Source: Marinimicrobium sp. C6131
Lineage (GTDB): Bacteria; Pseudomonadota; Gammaproteobacteria; Pseudomonadales; Cellvibrionaceae
Length of the DNA: 64,000 nucleotides
NCBI RefSeq assembly: GCF_026153455.1
Contig: NZ_CP110629.1
Location: 2,170,001-2,234,000, forward strand
Direction: 5' to 3'
The number at the start of each line of letters is the position of its first letter. Within the stretch, counting starts at the first letter, position 1. Made by a program: the position numbers and the translations under genes. Positions 8,703 to 16,750 of this stretch are shown here, piece by piece. Under the pieces are notes generated by a model. The model was given only the letters and a program-made list of their open reading frames with translations. It searched no databases and was not told where the DNA came from.

Positions 8703-9611
8703 TTACCCTTTACCGCCCCGGGTGCGGGTTTTGTTGGGCTTGGCGTTTTCCTCGACAAACTTGATGATCGCGCCGGCCACATCTTTGTGCGTGGCCCCTT
8801 CTATACCTTCCAGACCCGGCGAGGAGTTGACCTCCATCAGCAGCGGGCCCCGGCTGGAGCGCAGCAGGTCAACACCGGCGATGGACAGCCCCATGGTCTG
8901 GGCGGCCTTCACCGCTGTCTGGCGCTCAGAGGGCGTCAGTTTGACCAGTTGAGCGCTACCGCCTCGGTGCAGGTTGGAGCGGAACTCCCCTTCCATGGCG
9001 GTGCGCTGCATGGCCGCCACCACCTTGGTGCCGATCACCAGGGCGCGGATATCGCTGCCCCCGGCTTCCTTGATGAACTCCTGCACCAGGAACTCGGCGC
9101 GCAGCTCGCGGAAGGCCTCAATCACACTCTCCGCCGCCTTGGCAGTTTCCGCCAGCACCACACCGCGTCCCTGGGTGCCTTCACACAGCTTGACCACCAG
9201 CGGCGCGCCGCCTACCAGTTTGATCAGGTCTTTGGTGTTGTGCACGTGGTAGGCGAAGCTGGTGCGCGGCATGCCCAGCCCTTTGCGGGAAAACAGCTGC
9301 ATGGCCCGCAGCTTGTCCCGGGAGCGCCCCAGCGCGACGGACTCGGTCAGGCAGTAGACGCCCATCATTTCAAACTGACGGATCACCGCCAGGCCGTAGT
9401 GGGTCACCGAGGCGCCAATGCGGGGAATGACCGCGTCGAACCCGTCGAGCTTCTCGCCCATATACCAGATACTCGGGTTGGACGGGGTGATATCCATGTA
9501 GCACTTGAGTATATCCAGCACCCGCACCTCGTGGCCGCGCTCCTCGGCGGCTTCAATCAGGCGTCGGGTGGAGTACAGTCGACGGTTGCGCGACAGAATG
9601 GCAATTTTCAT
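8703..9611 (-). CDS. rimK: RimK-type ATP-grasp alpha-L-glutamate ligase
   Basis: Adds glutamate residues to the C-terminus of ribosomal protein S6, or makes poly-glutamate. It is 302 residues and shows the ATP-grasp pattern: PLVVKLCEGTQGRGVVLAE (ATP-binding lysine and flexible loop), AEFLVQEFIKEAGGSDIRALVIG, and the metal-binding end LLMEVNSSPGLEGIE. The start at 9611 gives the standard MKIAILSRNRRLYSTRRLIE. It follows rimB by 20 bp and precedes the desuccinylase-like gene by 5 bp. In Pseudomonas, rimK works with rimA (an EAL protein) and rimB. No small rimA is visible here. Confidence 0.95.
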   Translation of the reverse strand: MKIAILSRNRRLYSTRRLIEAAEERGHEVRVLDILKCYMDITPSNPSIWYMGEKLDGFDAVIPRIGASVTHYGLAVIRQFEMMGVYCLTESVALGRSRDKLRAMQLFSRKGLGMPRTSFAYHVHNTKDLIKLVGGAPLVVKLCEGTQGRGVVLAETAKAAESVIEAFRELRAEFLVQEFIKEAGGSDIRALVIGTKVVAAMQRTAMEGEFRSNLHRGGSAQLVKLTPSERQTAVKAAQTMGLSIAGVDLLRSSRGPLLMEVNSSPGLEGIEGATHKDVAGAIIKFVEENAKPNKTRTRGGKG

Positions 9612-9631
9612 AGACGGTCCAATGGCTCAAA

Positions 9632-10114
9632 TCAGGAAAGGTTCAGTTCACCGGGGGGCTGGAACTTGGAGCCCCCCAGCAGAAAGGATTGGTCGCTATC
9701 GACCAGAAAGCGCGGCTTGAGCGCGCCGCGCCCGAGCAGCATTCGAAACAGCATATTCTCCCGGTCGGTCAGGGTCACCTCGGCCTCAAACGCCTGATCC
9801 CCCAGCACCATGGTGGTGGCGATGACGTAGCGCATTTCGGCGTGACCACCGGAGTCCGTGACCCGACGCTGGTCAATCACCGGTGCCTCGCACTCGATCT
9901 GCACCTCGGTATCCTTCTGGCGAGGGTGTAACCCGAAGCGCACCCAGGGGCGACCATCCAGCTCAAAGGGCTCCACAAAGTAGGCGTGCAGCGCACTGGT
10001 GCGCGCTCCGGTGTCGATTTTTGCCTTGATTTCGGCCTGGCCCAGGGCGGGCATCCGCACCCATTCGCGCCAGCCGATCACGGTCTTGTCCTGGATATCC
10101 ACTGATTTCCTCAC
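9632..10114 (-). CDS. rimB: RimB-type retropepsin-like protein, RimK partner
   Basis: About 160 residues. KIDTGARTSALHA (DTGA at 34-37) is the aspartic-protease-like motif of the family often annotated as ATP-dependent zinc protease. A second conserved region, LLGRGALKPRFLVD, lies near the C-terminus. The listed start is a GTG at 10114. A GTG four codons later at 10102 has a GAGG ribosome site at proper spacing and may be the true start (about 156 residues). It is the first gene of the rim group. The known partnership is with RimK control of ribosome modification. Catalytic activity cannot be judged from sequence. Confidence 0.88.
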   Translation of the reverse strand: MRKSVDIQDKTVIGWREWVRMPALGQAEIKAKIDTGARTSALHAYFVEPFELDGRPWVRFGLHPRQKDTEVQIECEAPVIDQRRVTDSGGHAEMRYVIATTMVLGDQAFEAEVTLTDRENMLFRMLLGRGALKPRFLVDSDQSFLLGGSKFQPPGELNLS

Positions 10115-10283
10115 TGCTCACTCAGGATCAGAAAAATTAGGGATGACGGCAAATTTTTTTTGCTTTGCCATCGGCACTCCCCGTGGTAAATAGCGCCACA
10201 TGGCCTGGTGGTTAGCGGCATGAACCAACTGGCTCATGACACAACCCGCTTGTGCATTGTCATTTCTTACGCTGGAGATGTCC

Positions 10284-10496
10284 ATGGCTGTGAACATTGA
10301 TCATTCCGATGACGATACCGACTACATCAACGATATGCCCACCGAGGCCGAGAACGACGAGGAGCCGGTGAAGCTGACAGGCCGCGAGGCCAACCAACAT
10401 ATTCTGGATATGCGCCGGAAGATCGAAGACCGGTTGGAACGGCGTCGGCTGAAGGAAGAGCTCGGCTGTGACGATCTATGGGAACTCGATTTCTAA
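10284..10496 (+). CDS. PA3496-family small acidic protein
   Basis: A 70-residue protein. The start at 10284 is preferred over upstream ATGs at 10236 and 10278 because GGAG lies 8 nt before it. The first half is very acidic (DHSDDDTDYINDMPTEAEND). The second half is a charged helix (LDMRRKIEDRLERRRLKEEL). This layout matches the PA3496 family, annotated as putative envelope integrity proteins without a clear mechanism. It converges on the LysR gene, and the stop codons overlap by 4 bp. The gap upstream (10115-10283) has an A-rich tract but no promoter I can call firmly. Confidence 0.72.
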   Translation: MAVNIDHSDDDTDYINDMPTEAENDEEPVKLTGREANQHILDMRRKIEDRLERRRLKEELGCDDLWELDF

Positions 10497-11344
10497 GAGG
10501 ATTGAGAGGGCGATAGTGCATCGCCCTCGACCAACACATCCAGCACTCGCTGCACACTGGGGCTGAACTCCTGCTCCGGTCGAAACGCCGCGTACAGGGG
10601 CCGGGTAAACTCGGGCGCTCCCCTTACCGGATAAACCCCCTCGCCTGCCAACTCTTCTGGTAAGTAAGCGCTTGCCTTTCGCTCGCGAAAGGTCGCCAGC
10701 GCCACACTGGCCTGGTTAGTATGCAAGCTGGCCGTCACCTCGCCAAAGCGCTTGGCCTGAAACAGGGCAAAGGCCGCGCCCCAGTCCACCGAAACATACC
10801 CGTCGGCCAGTGCAGACTTCACATCCAGTTCTGGCAGACTGCTGAACAAGACGAGGCGCACCTGGCCGATACGCCGGGATCTCAGTGCGCCGTCCCCCGA
10901 CAGGTCATATAGCAGAGCCAGGTCCAGTTGCTCGGCGAGCAGTCGGTCGAGCAATTCATCGGGCGACCAGGCTTCGGCCCTCAGCATCAGATCCGGCAGT
11001 TCCCGCTGCAGTCGCGCAGGCAACCCCGCCAGTAAAAACTGCCAAAGTCCGGGGGTGGCCCCGAGACTCAGATGGCGGTCGGGTTCGGCTTCCCGGGCCA
11101 GCTCCCGTCGGGTGTCCGCCCAGGCTTCCAACAAGTGGTGGGCATGGGGCAGCAGGCGCTCCCCTTCGGCGGTCATCTGGATATTGCCCCGGGTACGAAA
11201 AAACAGCGTCACACCCAGGGTCTGTTCCAACTGGCGAATACGGGCACTGACCGCGGCCGGAGTGATAAACAGTTTATCGGCGGCACGCCCGAAGTGTCGG
11301 GTCTGGGTCACCTCCAGAAAGGTTCTGAGCAATTCAATATCCAC
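10493..11344 (-). CDS. LysR-family transcriptional regulator
   Basis: A 283-residue DNA-binding regulator. The N-terminal winged helix-turn-helix is clear (LLRTFLEVTQTRHFGRAADK, then LFITPAAVSARIRQLEQTLG, ending LFFRTRGNIQMTAEG). An effector-binding domain follows from about residue 90. The N-terminus resembles HdfR-type regulators. It is a single gene whose target is unknown. LysR proteins often control a divergent neighbour, but here the upstream neighbour yfaZ runs the same way and is separated by a terminator. Confidence 0.92.
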   Translation of the reverse strand: MDIELLRTFLEVTQTRHFGRAADKLFITPAAVSARIRQLEQTLGVTLFFRTRGNIQMTAEGERLLPHAHHLLEAWADTRRELAREAEPDRHLSLGATPGLWQFLLAGLPARLQRELPDLMLRAEAWSPDELLDRLLAEQLDLALLYDLSGDGALRSRRIGQVRLVLFSSLPELDVKSALADGYVSVDWGAAFALFQAKRFGEVTASLHTNQASVALATFRERKASAYLPEELAGEGVYPVRGAPEFTRPLYAAFRPEQEFSPSVQRVLDVLVEGDALSPSQSS

Positions 11345-11423
11345 GGTCGCCCCCGGTCAGTGGTGTAGGGGAAATCTAGCGGTGTGATCTCGCAAGTGCA
11401 AGGGTAAGCCGAGATTCAGACAC

Positions 11424-11452
11424 AAAAAAACCCGGCCGGGCCGGGTTTTTTT
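11424..11452 (-). terminator. Strong symmetric terminator after yfaZ
   Basis: Seven A, CCCGG, a 5-nt loop, CCGGG, seven T. On the minus strand it ends the yfaZ transcript, 24 nt after its stop and before the LysR gene. The symmetry would also let it work on the plus strand. Confidence 0.9.
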
Positions 11453-11475
11453 GACATCACCACCGTTTCTGTTTT

Positions 11476-12183
11476 TTAGAAACGAACGGCACCGCCGATG
11501 GTGAATACATTACCAGCCGCGTCGGAGTCGGTGAACGACAGACGACCGCTGATTTCATTGGTGAAGAACTTCTCGGTACGCAGGGTAAACTGGTCGTCAC
11601 CCAAAAAGTCCGTATAACCGGCCCCGACACTCCAGGTACGATCGAAATAGAAGTCCGCACCCAGAGACAGGATGTCATCGTCGAGATCAGTATCCTGATA
11701 GGTACCTTCCAGGTTGACGAAGTTGCCGCCACCCAGGCTGGTCACATACTTGGCGCTGATGTTGGCATCGTAGCCATCTTCAGAGAATTCGGTGGTAACC
11801 AACAGGCCATCGATCGGTGTCAGGCCCAACGTGGCATAAGCGGTGGTTTCATCACCGGCCGCGTTGTCAACCCGGGTCACTCGACCACCGACGTAGAACA
11901 TGGTGTCGGGAACATACAGTTCACCGCCCACGGTCAACGCATCAAAGTCATCATCAGCCGCCGCATACACATTGGAAGAGCGCTCAAGAAAAGCGGCTTC
12001 CGCCAGCGGATGATTGCGAGTCTGTACCGGAGAAAAATGGAATTCGCCGTACATGCCAAAAACGCCATCGCCATTTTCGACATCAGTGTAACTTGCGCCG
12101 ACTTCGGCCTGATAGCTGTTTGCCATCGCCAAGCCAGACGTCAGGGAAAAAGCGGTTGCCAGTGCCAGAGATTTGATTTTCAT
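11476..12183 (-). CDS. YfaZ-family outer-membrane protein
   Basis: A 235-residue predicted beta-barrel. The start at 12183 follows GGAG and begins a signal peptide (MKIKSLALATAFSLTSGLAM ending ANS). The mature part has alternating amphipathic strands and ends in a terminal aromatic (FTIGGAVRF), the usual outer-membrane insertion signal. YfaZ is the closest family by length and pattern, and its function is unknown. It is a single gene with its own promoter (12247-12275) and terminator (11424-11452). Confidence 0.8.
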   Translation of the reverse strand: MKIKSLALATAFSLTSGLAMANSYQAEVGASYTDVENGDGVFGMYGEFHFSPVQTRNHPLAEAAFLERSSNVYAAADDDFDALTVGGELYVPDTMFYVGGRVTRVDNAAGDETTAYATLGLTPIDGLLVTTEFSEDGYDANISAKYVTSLGGGNFVNLEGTYQDTDLDDDILSLGADFYFDRTWSVGAGYTDFLGDDQFTLRTEKFFTNEISGRLSFTDSDAAGNVFTIGGAVRF

Positions 12184-12246
12184 GAGTGCTCCTTTTGTGT
12201 ACATCAATTGTCCAATCAGAAACGCATCGGGCGATGCGCGGGACGC

Positions 12247-12275
12247 ATTCTAATTGGCGGCACTCAGTTTGTCAC
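12247..12275 (-). promoter_or_regulatory. Predicted sigma-70 promoter of yfaZ
   Basis: On the minus strand GTGACA, a 17-nt spacer, then TAGAAT at 12252-12247. It lies 64 nt before the ATG, in the 119-bp gap downstream of apaH. Confidence 0.55.
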
Positions 12276-12302
12276 ACTCCCTGTGCAATTTTGGTGCACA
12301 GT

Positions 12303-13127
12303 TCACAAATTCTTCAACAGCGAGCAATCGCAACGGAAAGTTTTCTGATCTTCCAGGCGAATAGCGGTCAGCGAGCCGCCCCAGACACAACCGGTATCCA
12401 ACGCAAACACATTGGGTGCATCAGCCTTGCCTTCCAGGGCCGCCCAGTGACCGAACAGAATCCGTTCGTTGCGACACTTGTGTTTCGGGTGGGCAAACCA
12501 GGGGGCGAAACCGGGGGGATGGGAACCGGCATCACCTTTGTTGCTCAGGTCCAGTTCACCATCGGCGGTGCAAAAGCGCATGCGGGTAAAATAGTTGGTG
12601 ATCATCCGCAACCGATCCATACCGTACAGCTTGTTTTTCCACTGGCTTGGTTCGTTACCGTACATATGGGCGAGAAAATCATCCAGTTGGCTGCTCTGCA
12701 GAACCGCTTCGACTTCGCGGGCATGGGCCTTGGCCCGTTCGAGATGCCACTGCGGCGGGATACCGGCGTGGGTCATGACAAAATTCAGCTGCGGGTCGTG
12801 ATGCAGCAACGGCATGTAACGCAACCACTCGATCCATTCCGGATGCTCTTCGTGGCCCAGAATATCCTCGAGCGTGTCTTTATTGTTCGGTGCGCGATGC
12901 CCCCGCGCCACCGCAATCAGATGCAGGTCGTGATTGCCGAGCACCACGGTCAGACGGTCGCGCATCTGATAAAGAAACCGCAGGGTTTCCTGTGAGCTGG
13001 GGCCGCGGTTGATCAGGTCGCCGGCTATCCATAGCCGATCTTCCGCAGGGTCGAAGTTGACCTGATCCAACAACTGTTTAAGTGGACCCAGGCATCCCTG
13101 AATATCCCCGATGGCATAGGTGCTCAT
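12303..13127 (-). CDS. apaH: Symmetrical bis(5'-nucleosyl)-tetraphosphatase
   Basis: Hydrolyses Ap4A to two ADP and can remove Np4 caps from RNA. It is 274 residues with the metallophosphatase (PPP) motifs GDIQGC near the start, GDLINRGP around residue 37, and GNHDLH around residue 65. GGAG precedes the ATG at 13127. It is the last gene of the conserved lptD-surA-pdxA-rsmA-apaG-apaH operon and follows apaG by 11 bp. Confidence 0.96.
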   Translation of the reverse strand: MSTYAIGDIQGCLGPLKQLLDQVNFDPAEDRLWIAGDLINRGPSSQETLRFLYQMRDRLTVVLGNHDLHLIAVARGHRAPNNKDTLEDILGHEEHPEWIEWLRYMPLLHHDPQLNFVMTHAGIPPQWHLERAKAHAREVEAVLQSSQLDDFLAHMYGNEPSQWKNKLYGMDRLRMITNYFTRMRFCTADGELDLSNKGDAGSHPPGFAPWFAHPKHKCRNERILFGHWAALEGKADAPNVFALDTGCVWGGSLTAIRLEDQKTFRCDCSLLKNL

Positions 13128-13138
13128 GAACGCTCCGG

Positions 13139-13510
13139 TCAGTGAATCGCGTGCGGCGGTACCAGTGCAAAGGCGGGAATGGGCACGTCGAACAGCTGGC
13201 CATCCTCGGTCTTCATCTGGTAACTGCCCTCCATGATACCGGTCTCGGTGTCCAGAATCACACCGCTGGTGTATGTAAAGCGCTTGCCCGGCGGCAGGTG
13301 AGGCTGTTCTCCGACGACCCCGATACCACGCACTTCCTGTTTTTTCTCCTCGGCGTCGCGGATCACCCAGTGTCGACCGATCAGTTGCGCGGGAACATCG
13401 CCCTGATTATCAATGGTGATGGTATAGGCGTACACGAAACGGTGTTCGGCAGGTTTGGATTGCTGTTCAATGTAGGCGGGTTTTACGGAAACCCGAATGT
13501 TGTGCGTCAT
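13139..13510 (-). CDS. apaG: ApaG protein (Co2+/Mg2+ efflux-associated)
   Basis: A 123-residue beta-sandwich protein. The start at 13510 (MTHNIRVSVKPAYIEQQSKP) matches the family N-terminus. The longer open frame upstream to 13552 does not. The family motif region GRHWVIRDAEEKKQEVRGIGVVGEQP is present. It is known from genetics to affect cation homeostasis, but the biochemical role is unresolved. It lies between rsmA and apaH in the classic operon. Confidence 0.94.
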   Translation of the reverse strand: MTHNIRVSVKPAYIEQQSKPAEHRFVYAYTITIDNQGDVPAQLIGRHWVIRDAEEKKQEVRGIGVVGEQPHLPPGKRFTYTSGVILDTETGIMEGSYQMKTEDGQLFDVPIPAFALVPPHAIH

Positions 13511-13574
13511 AGTGCCAGGCCACTCCAGAGTACGGGCTCGCCAGGGCGACACCCTTGAAGGCGGAATCTGCCTC

Positions 13575-14420
13575 TTACTGTTGGGGCAAAGACGCCGAAT
13601 TCAAGGTATCAATGGCGTTGGCCAGACGAACATAGTCTTCCAGTGACAGGGCTTCCGGGCGCAAGCTGGCGTCCACCGGCAACTGGTCCAGTTGTTCGGG
13701 CTCAACCAGATTTTTCAACGCATTGCGCAGGGTTTTACGCCGCTGCTGAAAGGCGACATTGACCAGTTGTGCGAGGGTTTTCCGGTTGGTGGCGGTAAAC
13801 GGTCGCCGGGCGTGGGGCGTCAGCCGGACGACGGCGGAGTCCACTTTCGGAGCCGGGTCGAAGGCACCCGGGGGCACTTCAAACAGCGGCTCGACCTGAC
13901 AGTCGTACTGCACCATGATGCCCAGTCGACCATAGGCCTTCTCACCCGGACCGGCCGCCAGGCGCTTGACCACCTCTTTCTGCAGCATGAAGTGCATGTC
14001 TTTCACCTGCCCGGTGTAGGTGAGCAGATGGAAGATCAGCGGGGTGGAAATGTTGTACGGCAGGTTACCGACAATTCTCAGCGGCTGCCCGTCATTCATC
14101 AACGCGGTGAAGTCGAACTTCAGCGCGTCGGCCTGAAACAGTTCAAAATCCGGGTGCTTTTCAAACTGCACTTTCAACCAGGGCACCAGGTCCCGATCCA
14201 GTTCGATTACCCGCAGATGCTCGGTCTTGTCCGCCAGGCGGGCCGTCAGCGCGCCTTTACCGGGGCCAATTTCCACCAGTAACTCGCCGGGCCGGGGATT
14301 GATCGCCCCGACAATGCGGTCGATGACATTGCCATCCACCAGAAAATTCTGACCGAACCGTTTTCGGGCACGATGGGGGGCCTCGCCATTGCCCATTCGC
14401 TGCTTACCCGGTCGACTCAT
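13575..14420 (-). CDS. rsmA: 16S rRNA adenine dimethyltransferase
   Basis: Uses S-adenosylmethionine to dimethylate two adjacent adenosines near the 3' end of 16S rRNA. It is 281 residues. KRFGQNFLVD gives the family N-terminal motif, VEIGPGKGALT the SAM-binding loop, and GNLPYNIST the catalytic NLPY motif. An N-terminal extension of about 20 basic residues precedes the core. The ATG overlaps the pdxA stop by 4 bp, so translation is probably coupled. Confidence 0.97.
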   Translation of the reverse strand: MSRPGKQRMGNGEAPHRARKRFGQNFLVDGNVIDRIVGAINPRPGELLVEIGPGKGALTARLADKTEHLRVIELDRDLVPWLKVQFEKHPDFELFQADALKFDFTALMNDGQPLRIVGNLPYNISTPLIFHLLTYTGQVKDMHFMLQKEVVKRLAAGPGEKAYGRLGIMVQYDCQVEPLFEVPPGAFDPAPKVDSAVVRLTPHARRPFTATNRKTLAQLVNVAFQQRRKTLRNALKNLVEPEQLDQLPVDASLRPEALSLEDYVRLANAIDTLNSASLPQQ

Positions 14421-15427
14421 GGGCGACCTCCGAAGCGGGCCGCCGCCATGGTGCGGGCATAATTCAGGGCGGTCTGCAGACTACCGGAATCGATTCGACC
14501 CGTACCAGCCAGATCCAGCGCCGTCCCGTGATCCACCGAGGTGCGAATGATGGGCAGCCCCAAAGTGACGTTCACCGCCTGTCCAAAACCTTTGTACTTC
14601 AGCACCGGCAACCCCTGATCGTGATACATCGCCAACACCGCATCGGCCTGCTCAAGATGCCTGGGAGTGAACAGAGTATCGGCGGGTAGCGGACCAATCA
14701 GTGTCTGACCTTTGGCCCGCTGCTTCTCCAGCACCGGTTCGATCAGGTCGATTTCTTCCCGGCCCAGGTGTCCGCCCTCCCCGGCGTGGGGGTTGAGCCC
14801 ACACACCAGAATGCGCGGCTCGGCAATACCGAAATCCCGCTGCAGATCGCCATGCAGAATATCCAGTACTTCAGTAAGCAGTGTTTCATTCAGGGCATCG
14901 GCGACATCCCGCAGGGGAAGATGGGTCGTGGCCAGCGCCACTCGCAGCCCTTCGGTGGCGAGCATCATCACCACCCGGCGAGTGCCGGTCTTGTCCGCCA
15001 GGTATTCGGTGTGACCGCTGAACGGAATACCCGCTTCATTGATCACTCCTTTGTGCACGGGCCCGGTAATCAGCCCCTGAAATGTCTCGGCCTGACAGCC
15101 GGCGATGGCAAAATCCAGGGTCTGCAATACATAGGCGCTGTTGGCCGGGTTCAGAACACCGGGCTGGCAGGGTTCACGCAAAGGCACCGGGGCCACCGTC
15201 AGCTCACCCGGCCCCTGCGGTTGCGCGGTATCGGCAGGATTGAATTGCCGCAACACCAGAGGCAACCCCAACTGCCGGGCCCGCACCTGGAGCAGTTCCG
15301 GATCAGCGATCACCACAATTTCATCGGTGCGTTCTGACTGGGCCAACTGTACCGCCAGGTCCGGCCCGATACCGGCCGGTTCGCCCGGCGTCAACGCCAG
15401 ACGCAAAGGGTTACGAGCCTCGGTCAC
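14417..15427 (-). CDS. pdxA: 4-hydroxythreonine-4-phosphate dehydrogenase
   Basis: NAD-dependent step of pyridoxal 5'-phosphate synthesis. It is 336 residues with the family start LRLALTPGEPAGIGPDLAVQ, metal-ligand regions GHTEYLADKTG and AMYHDQGLPVLKYKGFGQ, and the C-terminal RTSVDHGTALDLAGTG. The start codon is GTG at 15427, and it shares GTGA with the surA stop. The overlap at both ends (surA and rsmA) shows tight operon coupling. Confidence 0.97.
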   Translation of the reverse strand: MTEARNPLRLALTPGEPAGIGPDLAVQLAQSERTDEIVVIADPELLQVRARQLGLPLVLRQFNPADTAQPQGPGELTVAPVPLREPCQPGVLNPANSAYVLQTLDFAIAGCQAETFQGLITGPVHKGVINEAGIPFSGHTEYLADKTGTRRVVMMLATEGLRVALATTHLPLRDVADALNETLLTEVLDILHGDLQRDFGIAEPRILVCGLNPHAGEGGHLGREEIDLIEPVLEKQRAKGQTLIGPLPADTLFTPRHLEQADAVLAMYHDQGLPVLKYKGFGQAVNVTLGLPIIRTSVDHGTALDLAGTGRIDSGSLQTALNYARTMAAARFGGRP

Positions 15428-16728
15428 AGTTTCTCTTCCACGTAAATCTCTTCCCGGATTTCCGCCAGCCAGGTCTGCAGCTCTTCGTCGAAGCGACGTT
15501 CGCGCAGCATGTTCGCGGCCTGGTTGCGAATCATCTGTTCACTCATATCCTGCTCGCGGCGATCCTCGACCATCAGGATGTGCCAGCCAAACTGGCTCTT
15601 GAAGGGTTCGCTGACTTCACCGACGTCCGTCTCGTTCATGGTCTGATCAAAGGCGGGAACCATCTGACCGGGCATGGTCCAGCCCAGATCACCGCCCTGC
15701 AGCATGGAGCCAATATCCTCGGAGTGCTCCCGGGCCAGATCGGCAAAGCTCTCACCGTCCAGTATCCGCTCGCGCAATTCGCTGAGCTTCTGTTCGGCGG
15801 CCGCATCGTCGACAATCTCCGAGGTCTTGATCAGGATATGCCGCGCCTTGGTCTGTTCCACCATGCTGTTGCCGGTGTTGCTGCGGGTTTCGTGCACTTT
15901 CAGTATATGGAAGCCGGCACCACTGCGCACCGGTTCGGAGACATCGCCCTCTTCCAGCCCCGCAACCACGTCGGCGAAGAGCTCCGGCAACTGCTCCAGC
16001 TTTCGCCAGCCAATTTCACCGCCCTGCAGGGCGTTGGCGTCGTTGGAGTGGGTGATGGCCATCTGTTCGAAGTCGGCACCGTCCACCAGTTCCCGACGGA
16101 TGCGGTTAGCCTCTTCCTGCACCTCGCTGACCTCCTCGTCGCTGGCGCTGCTGGGCACCGAGAGCAGAATATGGCCCAGGCGGTAATTCGGGGAGGTGGC
16201 AAACTTGCCGTCGGTGGAGGCCAGGAAGCTTTCGATATCCTGCTCGTTCACGTCGATCCGGCTGTTCACCACTGCCTGCTGGATCTGGTTGACCCACATT
16301 TCCCGGCGAATCTGGTCCCGGAAGCCTTCCAGCGTCTGCCCCTGGCTTTCCAGGTCCGCCCGAAGCTGCGCTTCGGTCAGGTTGTTGGTCTGCATGATAC
16401 GCGCGATGGTCTGGTCCAGTTGCTGGTCGGACACTTCAATGCCGAATCGGCGTCCCATCTCCATCTGCAAGCGCTCGAGAATCAGTTGGTCCAGAATCTG
16501 GTCTCGCAACACACTGTCCGGGGGCAGGTTCTGATTGCTGTCCGATTGCTGAATGCGCGCCTTGATGGACGCCAGACGTTCTTCCAGCTCGCTTTCGAGC
16601 ACCACGTCCTCTCCGACGATGGCCACCACGCGGTCGAGCATTTCGGTTTCGGCCAACGCCAGCGGGCTGGCCAGCAACAACGCCAGAACAGCGGGAATCA
16701 GACGTTGGGTAATCCGGTTTGCATGCAT
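15424..16728 (-). CDS. surA: Periplasmic chaperone / peptidyl-prolyl isomerase SurA
   Basis: Chaperone for outer-membrane proteins, including LptD. It is 434 residues. The signal peptide MHANRITQRLIPAVLALLLA is cleaved after LALA. The SurA N-terminal domain contains LDRVVAIVGEDVVLESELEE. Two parvulin domains follow, starting near YRLGHILLSVP and KARHILIKTSE, then a C-terminal helix. Only 22 bp separate it from lptD, whose product it folds. Confidence 0.97.
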   Translation of the reverse strand: MHANRITQRLIPAVLALLLASPLALAETEMLDRVVAIVGEDVVLESELEERLASIKARIQQSDSNQNLPPDSVLRDQILDQLILERLQMEMGRRFGIEVSDQQLDQTIARIMQTNNLTEAQLRADLESQGQTLEGFRDQIRREMWVNQIQQAVVNSRIDVNEQDIESFLASTDGKFATSPNYRLGHILLSVPSSASDEEVSEVQEEANRIRRELVDGADFEQMAITHSNDANALQGGEIGWRKLEQLPELFADVVAGLEEGDVSEPVRSGAGFHILKVHETRSNTGNSMVEQTKARHILIKTSEIVDDAAAEQKLSELRERILDGESFADLAREHSEDIGSMLQGGDLGWTMPGQMVPAFDQTMNETDVGEVSEPFKSQFGWHILMVEDRREQDMSEQMIRNQAANMLRERRFDEELQTWLAEIREEIYVEEKL

Positions 16729-16750
16729 AACAGTCAGTTATCTCTAATGG

